NCBI RefSeq assembly: GCF_024171925.1
Contig: NZ_JAMTCO010000003.1
Location: forward strand, 1-64,000
DNA: 64,000 nucleotides
Direction of reading: 5' to 3'
Origin: Actinokineospora diospyrosa
Lineage (GTDB): Bacteria > Actinomycetota > Actinomycetes > Mycobacteriales > Pseudonocardiaceae
In this document: positions 23,945-32,843 of the stretch, piece by piece
How the letters are laid out: every line of letters begins with the position of its first letter
Numbering within the stretch: position 1 is the stretch's first letter
Translations under genes and position numbers: made by a program
Notes under the pieces: generated by a model
Database searches by the model: none
Seen by the model: only the letters and a program-made list of their open reading frames with translations
Told to the model about the DNA's origin: nothing

Positions 23945-25435
23945 TTACTCCGCTGCGGTGAGGATGGCGCGGATTCGGTGTAGGGGGAGGTCGATGAGGC
24001 GTTCTTCGGCGTCGTCGGGGGTGGGGAGGAGGGTGGTTACTTGGTCTCGGGCTTCGCGTTTGGTGAGGGTGCCTTTGGAGTTGAGGATCAGGGCTTCGCG
24101 CCAGATGTTGGAGAGTTTGCCGTGGACTCGGGAGAGGAGGGTGCCTCGGGTACTTGGAGTGTCCACAGGGGACGCGAGGACCACGGCGTGGCGGCCGCCT
24201 GCGAGGCTGCGGTGGTAGGTGAGGGTGTACTTGCCGCGGACCAGGTCGGCTAGGGCCTGTTGTGAGCGCTGGTCGGTGATGTCGGGGTGGTTGTTGGGGA
24301 CTAGGGCGCCCACAACAGAAAGCGGGCCTGCCAGGAGGACTCGGGCGAGCCAGGAGCCGGGGTCGGCGGTCAGGTCGTAGGCGACGGGGCCGTTGGCTCG
24401 GATGGGGTCGGTCCAGGCGGGGGTGGTGGGGGTGGCGGCGGTCAGGCGGGTCAGTTCGGCGAGGGCGGGGGCGGGGGTGCCGCCTGCTTCGATCGACTGG
24501 GGGCCGTGGGTGTAGATGCCGGAGAGCAGGTCCCGCACGGCCGCCTCGGCGAGGCGTGAGGAGCGGGAAGTCTGTTGCAGGACATACAGATCGCTCGCGC
24601 TGCCGACCGCTTGGGCGCCGTGGTAGCGGTTGAACGCGGGCAGCACCGCCTCGAACACCAGGCCCAGCCGCTGGATCTCCTGCTGCACCTTCAATCCCAG
24701 TGCGGGCGTGCGCGTGCTGTAGCCGTACGCCACGATCGCGCGGCCTTCGGGGTCGCGCAGGGACTCGATGGCGCGGGCGAGGAACAGGCGCATGCCCTCG
24801 GGGGTGTACGGGGGGTCGGTGAAGACCAGGTCCGCGGTGCCGACCACCGAGGGCGGCAGGGCGTGCCGGAAGTCGGCGTAGCGGCAGCGGATGTCCAGAC
24901 CACGGGCGCGGGCGGTGCGGTCGACGTACTCGAGCAGCCGCTCGTCGACGTCGACCACGGTGGCCGAGAGCTCCGGGCGCAACGTGCACACCGCCAGCGC
25001 CGTCAGGTCGTGGTCGCCCACGCACAGCAACCGCGCGCCCGGCAGGTCGTAGGTCTGGTCCAGCCAGCGGGCGCGGCGCAGCATCGTCGCGGCGTCGGCC
25101 TGGACGTGGTCCAAGGCGCGGGACGGCGCGGGCACCTCGGTGAGATACGCCTCGTAGGCGGCGAGCAGTTCCCCGTCCGGGCGGTCCGGATGCTGGGCGG
25201 TCACCGCGCGGTAGTGGTCCACCCGCGACGGCGCCACGCGCCATGAGTCGGCCTCGTTTTCGGCGTCCTGGCCGAGCGCGGAGATCAGTTCCTGGACCGT
25301 GCGCCGGGGCACCGCGGTGCTCCTGACCAGGTCGTCGAGGCCGTGCCAGCCCGAGCAGAGCAGGCCGACCACGGTGCGCAGGGGACGGGCGTGCACGCCC
25401 CGGGCGGTGAGGTAACTGGTCACGGAGTCGGCCAC
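23945..25435 (-). CDS. BpsA-like branched-polyamine synthase family protein
   Basis: A 496-aa protein. Residues about 10-65 form a winged-helix-like segment; about 95-345 match the BpsA / N4-bis(aminopropyl)spermidine synthase family (LCVGDHDLTALAVC, VVDVDERLLEYVDRTARARG, LVFTDPPYTPEGMRLFLARA), a Rossmann methyltransferase-like fold. The C-terminal 150 residues are of unknown type. Thermophile BpsA makes branched polyamines; whether actinobacterial relatives do is unproven, and DPPY would also fit a methyltransferase. The last 29 bp are duplicated at 22519. Confidence 0.78.
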   Translation of the reverse strand: MADSVTSYLTARGVHARPLRTVVGLLCSGWHGLDDLVRSTAVPRRTVQELISALGQDAENEADSWRVAPSRVDHYRAVTAQHPDRPDGELLAAYEAYLTEVPAPSRALDHVQADAATMLRRARWLDQTYDLPGARLLCVGDHDLTALAVCTLRPELSATVVDVDERLLEYVDRTARARGLDIRCRYADFRHALPPSVVGTADLVFTDPPYTPEGMRLFLARAIESLRDPEGRAIVAYGYSTRTPALGLKVQQEIQRLGLVFEAVLPAFNRYHGAQAVGSASDLYVLQQTSRSSRLAEAAVRDLLSGIYTHGPQSIEAGGTPAPALAELTRLTAATPTTPAWTDPIRANGPVAYDLTADPGSWLARVLLAGPLSVVGALVPNNHPDITDQRSQQALADLVRGKYTLTYHRSLAGGRHAVVLASPVDTPSTRGTLLSRVHGKLSNIWREALILNSKGTLTKREARDQVTTLLPTPDDAEERLIDLPLHRIRAILTAAE

Positions 25436-25588
25436 AAGCCGATTAGCCTAGGAGAGCCGTCCACGCCACCCGGACCCGGCCGGGACGTGAGCAGCCACAT
25501 CGTGGAACGGCCTGCCCACGTCAGCCGTTCGGGTTAAGGTCGTTCGGTCCACGGCTGGCTAGGGGCCGTGCCGACCCGAGGGGTCCGA

Positions 25589-26695
25589 GTGATCGAGTTC
25601 CAATCCGTGACCAAGCGCTACGACGACGGCACGGTGGCGGTGGACGAGCTCGACCTCACCATCGACGACGGCAAGATCACCGTCCTCGTCGGCCCGTCCG
25701 GCTGCGGCAAGACCACCTCGCTGCGCATGATCAACCGGATGGTCGAGGCCAGTTCCGGCACCATCCTGGTCGACGGCGCGGACATCCGCTCGCAGCGCCC
25801 GGCCGCCCTGCGCCGCGGCATCGGCTACGTCATCCAGAACGCGGGCCTGTTCCCGCACCGCACCGTGCTGGACAACATCGCCACCGTCCCGATCCTGTTG
25901 GGCACCAAGAAAGCCGCCGCCCGCCGCCGCGCCGAGGAGCTGCTCGACACCGTCGGGTTGCCGCGCGAGCTGGCCAAGCGCTACCCCGCGCAGCTCTCCG
26001 GCGGGCAGCAGCAACGCGTCGGCGTCGCCCGCGCGCTCGCCGCGGACCCGCCGGTGTTGCTGATGGACGAACCGTTCAGCGCGGTGGACCCGGTGGTGCG
26101 CGACGACCTGCAGGAAGAGTTGCTGCGCCTGCAATCCGAGCTCGGCAAGACCATCGTGTTCGTCACCCACGACATCGACGAGGCCATCAAGCTCGGCGAC
26201 AAGGTGGCCGTCCTGCGCGTGGGCGGCAAACTCGCCCAGTACGACACCCCGGCGACGCTGCTGGCCAAGCCGGTGGACGACTTCGTCGCCGGGTTCGTCG
26301 GCCGCGACCGCGGCTACCGCGCGCTGGGTTTCCTGTCCGCGCACGGTGTCGAGGTCGCCCCGCTGAGCACGCTCACCCTGGGCGAACCCGCCCCGGTCGT
26401 GACCGGTTGGACGGTCGTCGTGGACGAGCGGCGCAGGCCGCTCGGCTGGCTGTCCGCGAAGTCCACTGTGGAAGGTGAGATCCGCTCAGCCGACCTCGTC
26501 GCCGGTGGCTCCCTCTACGTCGCCGACTCGACCGCGGCTGGCTCGCTGCGCGCCGCCCTCGACTCGGCGCTGAGCTCCCCGTCCGGCACCGGCATCGCCG
26601 TCGACGCCGAGGGCGCCGTGGTCGGCGGGGTCACCGCGGACTCGGTGCTCAAGGTGCTCGACGCGGCCAGGCGCTCCGGCGAGGTGCCCTCGTGA
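25589..26695 (+). CDS. Osmoprotectant ABC transporter ATP-binding subunit
   Basis: A 368-aa OpuCA/ProV-type ATPase. Walker A GPSGCGKTT near 35, signature LSGGQQQRV, Walker B VLLMDEPFSAVDP, and H-loop VTHDIDEA are intact. A C-terminal regulatory part (about 270-368) looks like a degraded CBS pair. It energises uptake of glycine betaine, choline or carnitine. GTG at 25589 gives MIEFQSVTKRYDDGT, the family start; GTG 25568 would add seven residues. First of four coupled genes. Confidence 0.92.
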   Translation: MIEFQSVTKRYDDGTVAVDELDLTIDDGKITVLVGPSGCGKTTSLRMINRMVEASSGTILVDGADIRSQRPAALRRGIGYVIQNAGLFPHRTVLDNIATVPILLGTKKAAARRRAEELLDTVGLPRELAKRYPAQLSGGQQQRVGVARALAADPPVLLMDEPFSAVDPVVRDDLQEELLRLQSELGKTIVFVTHDIDEAIKLGDKVAVLRVGGKLAQYDTPATLLAKPVDDFVAGFVGRDRGYRALGFLSAHGVEVAPLSTLTLGEPAPVVTGWTVVVDERRRPLGWLSAKSTVEGEIRSADLVAGGSLYVADSTAAGSLRAALDSALSSPSGTGIAVDAEGAVVGGVTADSVLKVLDAARRSGEVPS

Positions 26696-27342
26696 ACTGG
26701 ATCATCGACCACCTCCCGCAACTGCTCTCGGTCAGCGGTGAGCACCTCCAGTTGGCTCTCGTCCCGGTCGCGGTCGGCCTGCTGCTCTCGCTGCCGCTGG
26801 CCTGGGTCGCCAACCGGTGGCCGGTGGCCCGCGCGATCCTGGTCCCGGTGTCGGCGCTGCTCTACACGATCCCGTCGCTGGCGCTGTTCGTGATGATGCC
26901 GCTGCTGCTGGGGACCAAGGTCCTCGACCCGATCAACGTGCAGGCCGCGCTGACCATCTACACGGTGGCGCTGCTGGTCCGCGCGATCGCCGACGCGCTG
27001 GCCGCCGTCCCGGAGTCGGTGATCCAGGCCGCCTCGGCGATGGGGTACCGCGCCGTGGGCCGGTTCTTCGCCGTTGAGTTGCCGCTCGCGGTACCGGTGC
27101 TGATCGCGGGCGTGCGGGTGGCCGCGGTGTCCAACATCAGCCTGGTCGCCGTCGGCCAGATCATCGGCGTCGGCGGCCTCGGCTTCTTCCTGTTGCAGGG
27201 CTTCCAGTCCAGCCCGCCGAACTACCAGGAGATCGTCGGGGGCATCGTGCTGATCGTGGTGCTCGCCCTCGTCGTCGACGGGTTGCTCGCGCTGGCCGGG
27301 CGCGCACTGGCCCCCTGGAACAGGAAGGCGGTGTCGCGGTGA
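26692..27342 (+). CDS. Osmoprotectant ABC transporter permease 1
   Basis: A 216-aa BPD_transp_1 membrane protein (OpuCB/ProW type) with five to six helices and the EAA-like loop AASAMGYRAVGRFFAVELPLA that contacts the ATPase. Its GTG overlaps the ATPase stop by four bases and its own stop overlaps the next gene, so the subunits are made together. Confidence 0.9.
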   Translation: MNWIIDHLPQLLSVSGEHLQLALVPVAVGLLLSLPLAWVANRWPVARAILVPVSALLYTIPSLALFVMMPLLLGTKVLDPINVQAALTIYTVALLVRAIADALAAVPESVIQAASAMGYRAVGRFFAVELPLAVPVLIAGVRVAAVSNISLVAVGQIIGVGGLGFFLLQGFQSSPPNYQEIVGGIVLIVVLALVVDGLLALAGRALAPWNRKAVSR

Positions 27343-28043
27343 GCATCTTCGACCAGATCAGCGCGTGGCTGAGCGACCCGGACCACTGGAAGACCACCCT
27401 GGGCATCGCCGGGATCCCGCAGCGGCTGGCCGAGCACGTGCAGTACACCGTGCTCGCGGTGGTGATCGCGGCCGTGATCGCCATCCCGCTCGGCGCCTAC
27501 ATCGGGCACACCGGCCGCGGCGGCACCCTCGTCGTCGGGATCGTGAACTCCTTCCGGGCGCTGCCCGAGCTTGGCCTGCTGATCCTGCTGGTGCTCGTCA
27601 TGGGGCTGGCGTTGGCGCTGGAGGCGGTCACCATCGCCTTGGTGCTGCTGGCGATCCCGGTGCTGCTGGCGGGCACCTACGCGGGCGTGCGCAACGTCGA
27701 CCGGGCCGCCGTGGACGCCGCGCGCGGGATGGGGATGAGCGAGTGGCAGGTGCTCGTCAAGGTCGAGCTGCCCAACGCGTTGCCGCTGATCTTCGGTGCC
27801 CTGCGCTCGGCGACCCTGCAGGTCATCGCGACCGCCACCATCGCGGCCGTGGTGTCGCTCGGCGGCTTCGGCCGCTACGTCATCGACGGCAACTCCCAGC
27901 GCGAGTTCGACCAGATGGCCGCGGGTGCGGTGCTCATCGCCGCGCTGGCGATCGTGGCCGAACTGCTGCTCGCGGGCGTGCAGTGGCTGGTGGTCTCGCC
28001 CGGCCTGCGCAAGAACTCACGCGGACGCGCCCGCGTCCGCTGA
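27339..28043 (+). CDS. Osmoprotectant ABC transporter permease 2
   Basis: A 234-aa second permease (OpuCD/ProZ type), paralogous to permease 1. The EAA loop DAARGMGMSEWQVLVKVELP and six hydrophobic segments are visible. The GTG start overlaps the stop of permease 1. The two permeases are expected to form the heterodimeric channel. Confidence 0.9.
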   Translation: MSIFDQISAWLSDPDHWKTTLGIAGIPQRLAEHVQYTVLAVVIAAVIAIPLGAYIGHTGRGGTLVVGIVNSFRALPELGLLILLVLVMGLALALEAVTIALVLLAIPVLLAGTYAGVRNVDRAAVDAARGMGMSEWQVLVKVELPNALPLIFGALRSATLQVIATATIAAVVSLGGFGRYVIDGNSQREFDQMAAGAVLIAALAIVAELLLAGVQWLVVSPGLRKNSRGRARVR

Positions 28044-28069
28044 CGGCAAGACGACAGAGGAGACCCTCG

Positions 28070-28999
28070 ATGAAGCGCGTACTCGCCGTACTGGCGACCG
28101 CGGTCGCGGCCACGCTCACCATGACGGCGTGCGGGGGCTCGTCCGACCCGCTGGCCACCCCGGCATCGGGTGGCGCGTCCTCGGGCACCCCGGCGCCCGC
28201 GGGCACCATCACCATCGGCTCGGCGAACTTCCCGGAGAGCACGCTGCTCGCCGAGATCTACGCCAGCGCCCTGGAAGCCAAGGGCGTCAAGGTGACCAAG
28301 AAGCTGGGCATCGGCAGCCGCGAGGCCTACTACCCGGGTCTGCAGGACGGGTCGATCGACCTGATCCCCGAGTACACCGGGGTGCTGCTGACCCACATCG
28401 ACAAGACGGCCAAGCAGAGCGCGCCGGACGAGGTCTACGCCGCGCTGCAGAAGGCGCTGCCGGAGAAGCTGACCGTCCTGGACAAGTCCGCGGCCGAGGA
28501 CAAGGACGCGGTGGTGGTCACCAAGGACACCGCCACCAAGCTCAACCTCAAGACGATCGAGGACCTGGTCAAGTCCGGCCCGGTCACTTTCGGCGGCCCG
28601 CCGGAGTTCCAGAAGCGCGCCGACGGTCTGCCCGGTCTCGCCGAGACCTACAAGCTGGAGGTCAAGGAGTACAAGTCGCTCGACGCGGGGGGCCCGCTCA
28701 CCGTCGAGGCGCTCAAGTCCGGTGTCGTGCAGGCGGCCGACCTGTTCACCACCGACCCGGCGATCACGGCCAACGACTTCGTGGTGCTCGAGGACCCGAA
28801 GAACAACTTCGCCGCGCAGAACGTGGTGCCGCTGGTAAACAAGAGCAAGGCCGACGACACCGTCAAGCAGGTGCTCAACGCCATCTCGGCGAAGTTGACC
28901 ACCGAGGTGCTGATCGAGCTCAACGCCAAGCTCAGCGCGCCGGACAAGCCGGACGCGGCCAAGGTCGCCAAGGAGTGGCTGGCCTCGGTCGGTCTCTGA
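28070..28999 (+). CDS. Osmoprotectant ABC transporter substrate-binding lipoprotein
   Basis: A 309-aa OpuAC-domain lipoprotein. The signal MKRVLAVLATAVAATLTMTAC ends in the lipobox MTAC with Cys21. The mature part shows ITIGSANFPESTLLAEIYAS, IGSREAYYPGLQDGSIDLIP and EYTGVLLTHID, the usual betaine/choline-binding lobes. It follows permease 2 by 26 bp with an RBS (GAGGAGA) before ATG 28070. Substrate specificity is inferred from the family. Confidence 0.92.
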   Translation: MKRVLAVLATAVAATLTMTACGGSSDPLATPASGGASSGTPAPAGTITIGSANFPESTLLAEIYASALEAKGVKVTKKLGIGSREAYYPGLQDGSIDLIPEYTGVLLTHIDKTAKQSAPDEVYAALQKALPEKLTVLDKSAAEDKDAVVVTKDTATKLNLKTIEDLVKSGPVTFGGPPEFQKRADGLPGLAETYKLEVKEYKSLDAGGPLTVEALKSGVVQAADLFTTDPAITANDFVVLEDPKNNFAAQNVVPLVNKSKADDTVKQVLNAISAKLTTEVLIELNAKLSAPDKPDAAKVAKEWLASVGL

Positions 29000-29051
29000 C
29001 CCGCTCGCTGATCTGCTCGCGGCGCGGCCGGGTCCGCCCCATGATGGGGGT

Positions 29052-29834
29052 ATGACGGACCCGGTCGCGTTGCGCGCGAAGATGTACGGCGAGGACGACC
29101 TGAGCTCGATCCCGGTCTTCGGGGGCGGGTTCATCAATTTCGGCTACTGGCGGGACATCCCGCTGACCGGTGTGCTCACCGAGCAGGACCGGGTGCGCAG
29201 CCAGCTCGACCTGTACCGGCAGGTGTACGCGGGAGTCGGTGCGGGGGACCGGGTCGTCGAGGTCGGCAGCGGGCTCGGGGTCGGGGCGACGTGGGCGCTC
29301 GGCGAGCTGGGACCAGCGTCGATCACCGGGGTGGACCTGAACCCGGCGCAGGTGGAGCGGGCCTGTTCCCGAGCTCCCCAAGACGACCGGCTCACCTTCG
29401 TGGTCGGCGCGGCGGGTGATCTACCGCTGGCGGACAGCTCCGCCGATGTTGTGCTCTCGCTGGAAGCCGCGCAGCACATGGACGACCTGCGGGGTTTCGC
29501 CCGCTCGGCACACCGGGTCTTGCGCCCAGGCGGGCGGTTCGTCGTCTCCACGTTCTTCGTGCCGGACCCCTCGACGGTGGGGCAGGTGTCCGAGCGGCTC
29601 GAAACGTTCGCCTCGGGGGTCGATCGCGAGCACCCGTTGCCGTTGTTCCTGGAAGACCTGGCGGTGGCCGGGTTCAGTGAAGTGTCGGCGGTGTCGATCG
29701 GCGAGCACGTGTGGCCGGGACTGGACCTGTGGATCGCTCAACTCGGGTACGCCGAAGACACCTGGCCGCGGCGCTGGTTGACCTCGTACCGCGATGGCCT
29801 GCTGGACTACTACGTGGTCACCGCGACGGCGTGA
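29052..29834 (+). CDS. Class I SAM-dependent methyltransferase
   Basis: A 260-aa small-molecule methyltransferase. RVVEVGSGLGVGATWAL (about 66-82) is the SAM motif I, SITGVDLNPAQVERA motif II, LPLADSSADVVLSLEAAQHM motif post-I/IV, and VLRPGGRFVVSTFF motif V. The N-terminal PVFGGGFINFGYW is common in sterol/natural-product type (Methyltransf_11/25) enzymes. It stands alone after the ABC operon, so no pathway can be assigned. Confidence 0.87.
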   Translation: MTDPVALRAKMYGEDDLSSIPVFGGGFINFGYWRDIPLTGVLTEQDRVRSQLDLYRQVYAGVGAGDRVVEVGSGLGVGATWALGELGPASITGVDLNPAQVERACSRAPQDDRLTFVVGAAGDLPLADSSADVVLSLEAAQHMDDLRGFARSAHRVLRPGGRFVVSTFFVPDPSTVGQVSERLETFASGVDREHPLPLFLEDLAVAGFSEVSAVSIGEHVWPGLDLWIAQLGYAEDTWPRRWLTSYRDGLLDYYVVTATA

Positions 29835-29895
29835 TCGCCGCTTGATGGCCGCGTGATCACGGTCGCCTGCCCGGCTTTCGCCCGCGACCGCGTGG

Positions 29896-30309
29896 TCACC
29901 GCGGTGGTGTGCCGGTGTTCGCCGGGGGTTTCACCGGGTTCGTCGCGCCGAGCACGATTCCCCAGCGGTCGCCGTCTTTGGACACCGTGACCCGGTCGGT
30001 GACCGGTTGCCCCGACCTCGTCGCGGTGATGGTGGCGACCGCGACGTCCGGGAACTCGCCGCGCCGCCAGGTGATCCGCACGTCCGACACCGGCCCGCCG
30101 AACGCCTCGACCCGCCGCTCGGCCTCGGCCGGGTCGTCGGAGCCGCGCACCGCCAGCGAGCGGACGCGCTCGACCTCGCCCGAGGTGAGCGCGGCGAGGT
30201 AGTCGGTCACCACCTTGTCCTGCGCGGCGACCGGATCGGGCTCGTCGGCCTGGCACCCGCTGACGGCCAGGAGCAGCGCCAGGACAGCGGCGCCGAGGGC
30301 GAATCGCAT
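29896..30309 (-). CDS. Small lipoprotein
   Basis: A 137-aa lipoprotein: MRFALGAAVLALLLAVSGC with lipobox VSGC at Cys19, then an alpha/beta body (DKVVTDYLAALTSGEVERVR, VSDVRITWRRGEFPDVAVAT) resembling the NTF2-like domain of Mce-associated and DUF4878 proteins. It lies 62 bp after the secreted amidase-like gene on the same strand and could be cotranscribed. Specific role unknown. Confidence 0.75.
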   Translation of the reverse strand: MRFALGAAVLALLLAVSGCQADEPDPVAAQDKVVTDYLAALTSGEVERVRSLAVRGSDDPAEAERRVEAFGGPVSDVRITWRRGEFPDVAVATITATRSGQPVTDRVTVSKDGDRWGIVLGATNPVKPPANTGTPPR

Positions 30310-30371
30310 CGGGAGTCCTTCCCGCGCGAGGGGCGCTCCACCGAAGTCGAGCGCCCCCAGCGTCTCGGTGA

Positions 30372-31091
30372 TTACGTGCGGTAGTCGTTGTCGTTGTAGT
30401 GGTCCCAGTACTGGCGGGCGTAGTTCTCCATGCAGGAGTAGCAATAGCTCGCCGCCGCGGTGACGCTGTCGCGCTTGGCGGCGGGCGTCGCGCTTGAGCG
30501 CTTGCCGACCTCGGCTGCCACCGGACGCGTGCCGGGCGCGGCGTCGTGCTGCTCGACGACGGCCGTGCCGGTGCGGGCGACGTCCGGTCGTTCGGTGATG
30601 GGTGCCAACGTGTTCGCCGCCGCGTCGAGCTCCTGCTCGTCGAGCCGCCAGCGGTCGGTGCGCTGGAAGGTCACCACGCGGTCGACCGCGTACGAGGTCG
30701 CCGGGTTCTCCGCGCCGCGCGCGGGCGCGAGGGTGGTGACCTCGTGCAGGTGCAGTGTCGCGGTGTTCGACTTGATGTCGGACTTGGCGACGGTCAGGTC
30801 GACCTTCGCCGAGCCGTAGCGGACCCCGTGCTTGGCGAGGTTGTCCCGCGCGCCGGACACCCAGGCGTCCACCGAGGTCGCCCGGTCGGCCATGCGGTCG
30901 GTGAGCGCGGCGGGACGCGCGGTGGTGCCACCCACCAGCGTGGTTGCCCTGTCCTGCAGGTATTCCCGGGCGATCGTGGTCAAGTGCGCCTCGGTCGCGC
31001 CGGTGTCGGCCGAGGCGGTGGCCGCGACCCCGGTGAACGCGAGCGCGGTGATCGACAGCAGCGCGGCGGTTCTTCGGCACTTGCTGGTCAT
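30372..31091 (-). CDS. Secreted protein ending in a truncated amidase-like domain
   Basis: A 239-aa exported protein. The signal peptide (RRTAALLSITALAFTGVAAT, cleavage after ATASA) is clear. Residues 30-165 form a domain ending in VVTFQRTDRWRLDEQEL. The last 26 residues, SYCYSCMENYARQYWDHYND and NDYRT, resemble the first helix of the amidase_6 domain (usually followed by DCTNF with the catalytic Cys), but a stop follows at once and the downstream bases do not continue it in frame. Either the catalytic domain was lost or the short form is functional. Confidence 0.7.
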   Translation of the reverse strand: MTSKCRRTAALLSITALAFTGVAATASADTGATEAHLTTIAREYLQDRATTLVGGTTARPAALTDRMADRATSVDAWVSGARDNLAKHGVRYGSAKVDLTVAKSDIKSNTATLHLHEVTTLAPARGAENPATSYAVDRVVTFQRTDRWRLDEQELDAAANTLAPITERPDVARTGTAVVEQHDAAPGTRPVAAEVGKRSSATPAAKRDSVTAAASYCYSCMENYARQYWDHYNDNDYRT

Positions 31092-31142
31092 CGTGTTCCT
31101 CCCAGTTCCGGCGCGGTCGGGTCCGGCCGGGTGACCCCCACG

Positions 31143-31849
31143 CTACGAACCCGGCCTGGAACGGACCTGCAACACCGCCGATTGTCCATTGTGGACGTGT
31201 ATCGATGCCGCGTCCCGGTTGGTGACCAGCACGAGGTGGCGGCCGCTACCGGGGTGCAGGTCGACCGCGGTCCGTCCGTCCCGCACGTCGTCGAGCACCA
31301 CCACCATGGCGCGGGTGGCGCACAACCGTTGGTAGAGCTCGCGGCGATCGCCTACACCTGTTGGCAGATCGGTTGTGCCCAGTGCGCGCAGCAGTTGCCC
31401 GAGCACGTCTTTGACGGGCGTGTTGCCCACCGCGGCGAACAATTGACCGTCGGGGTAGGAACCCTTGAGCAGGTGGGCGATGTGCACGGCGAGGGCGGAT
31501 TTGCCCGCGCCCGCTGGTCCGGTCACCACGATCGTCGCCCGCGCGCCGCCCGCGGCGACCCGGCTCGCGGTGTGCACTTCCCGGTCCCGGCCGATGAACC
31601 CGGCGATGTCGGGTGGGAGCTGCCGGGGTCGGGCGGGGCCGGTGAGGATGGCCTGGTGCGATTCCCGGAGTCGCCTGCCGGGGTCGACGCCGAGGGCGTC
31701 GCGCGCCAGGGCCCGTCCGTGGTGGTAGGCGGCCAACGCCTCGGCCGGGTGGTCAACGCGGCCAGCACGGTCCTCGGCTTCGCCCCACCAAGCTCGGCGT
31801 CATCCCCGTTCACCAGGACCCGCACCGGCCCGAGCAGTTGCACGGTCAT
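31143..31849 (-). pseudogene. Decayed SARP/AfsR-type regulator
   Basis: The start MTVQLLGPVRVLVNGDDAEL, GGAKPRTVLAAL is the first strand of a SARP winged-helix domain. The frame then fails; after a one-frame shift the sequence resumes at VDHPAEALAAYHHGRALARD, ALGVDPGRRL, the end of the BTAD domain, continues with GFIGRD and the P-loop TGPAGAGKSALA of an NB-ARC ATPase, and stops after about 95 more residues. About 180 residues of the DNA-binding/BTAD part and the whole C-terminus are missing. Such regulators normally activate secondary-metabolite clusters; none is adjacent. Confidence 0.82.
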
Positions 31850-31967
31850 GTCGACTCCCCCAAGACGGCACTGTCGTGGATAGCACGTCGGGGGCGGCAG
31901 ATCGGTCAAAACGGGATGAAAGGGGCCGATTCCTGCCGGAGTGGGTGTCCCGGTGGCCAGCTCGGCA

Positions 31968-32771
31968 CTAGCCGGCGGGCGGGGTGCCGCCGATCCGCTG
32001 GGTCAGGTCGGCCGCGGCGGCCCGGGTGTCCTCGGCCAGGTCGGGCCAGGTCTGGCCGCACTCGGCCGGACCACACCCAGCCGGACCGCACTCGTGGCGG
32101 AAAGTGCTGCTGATGGCGGCGATCGGGCGGCCGCCGTGGTCGAATACCGCCACCGCCACCGAAGCCGACCCCGGGGTCACGTAGCCGTCCTCGACTGCCC
32201 AGCCCCGGCGGCGTTCGACGGTCAGGAGGCCGCGCAGCGCGGGGAGGTGGGCGGGGCCGCGGCCGGTGCGGTCGACGAAGCTCGCGCGGGTGGGGAACAG
32301 GGCACGGACTTGCGCGGGCGGGAGGTGCGCCAGCATGGCCCGGCCGGACGCCGGGAGGTGGGCGGGGAGGCGGACGCCGACGTCGGTGACGACCGTGTGC
32401 GGGTGGGGCGGCTGTTCGCGCAGCAGGTAGAGCGCCTCGCGGCCGTGCAGGACGCCCAGGTGCGCGGTGTGGCCGGTGCGCTGGATCAGCCGGGCGAGCA
32501 CCGGGCGGGCCAGGCGCTCCAGCGGGTCGTGGCGCAGGTAGGCGGAGCCGAGTTCGAAGGCGCCGACGCCGAGGGCGTAGCGGCGGTCTTCCGGCAGGTG
32601 TGTGACGAATCCGGCGTCGACCAGTTCCGCGAGCAGGTGGTAAACCGTTGACCGCGGCAGCCCCAGCTCCCTGGCGATGGCCGCCGCCGCGACCGGACCC
32701 GCTTTGCCCGCCAGCAGGCGCAGCACGGCCAACCCGCGGCGGAGGGCGGGGACGTCGCTGCTGGCGCCCAT
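31968..32771 (-). CDS. IclR family transcriptional regulator
   Basis: A 267-aa regulator: winged helix at about 10-70 (IARELGLPRSTVYHLLAELV) and IclR effector domain after 80 (LARPVLARLIQRTGHTAHLG, LPASGRAMLAHL, FDHGGRPIAAISSTF). Unusual is HECGPAGCGPAECGQ near residue 234, with three Cys and one His inserted before the last helix. Start ATG 32771 is preferred to GTG 32777. It is divergent from the sigma modules and lies on the other side of them from the hut operon; control of hut is possible but unproven. Confidence 0.88.
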   Translation of the reverse strand: MGASSDVPALRRGLAVLRLLAGKAGPVAAAAIARELGLPRSTVYHLLAELVDAGFVTHLPEDRRYALGVGAFELGSAYLRHDPLERLARPVLARLIQRTGHTAHLGVLHGREALYLLREQPPHPHTVVTDVGVRLPAHLPASGRAMLAHLPPAQVRALFPTRASFVDRTGRGPAHLPALRGLLTVERRRGWAVEDGYVTPGSASVAVAVFDHGGRPIAAISSTFRHECGPAGCGPAECGQTWPDLAEDTRAAAADLTQRIGGTPPAG

Positions 32772-32843
32772 GGCCACTCACCTTACGGGGCGGTTCAACA
32801 GATCCTGGTTCGCGCGCGTTGATCAGGGGAGAGGGGGACTGCC

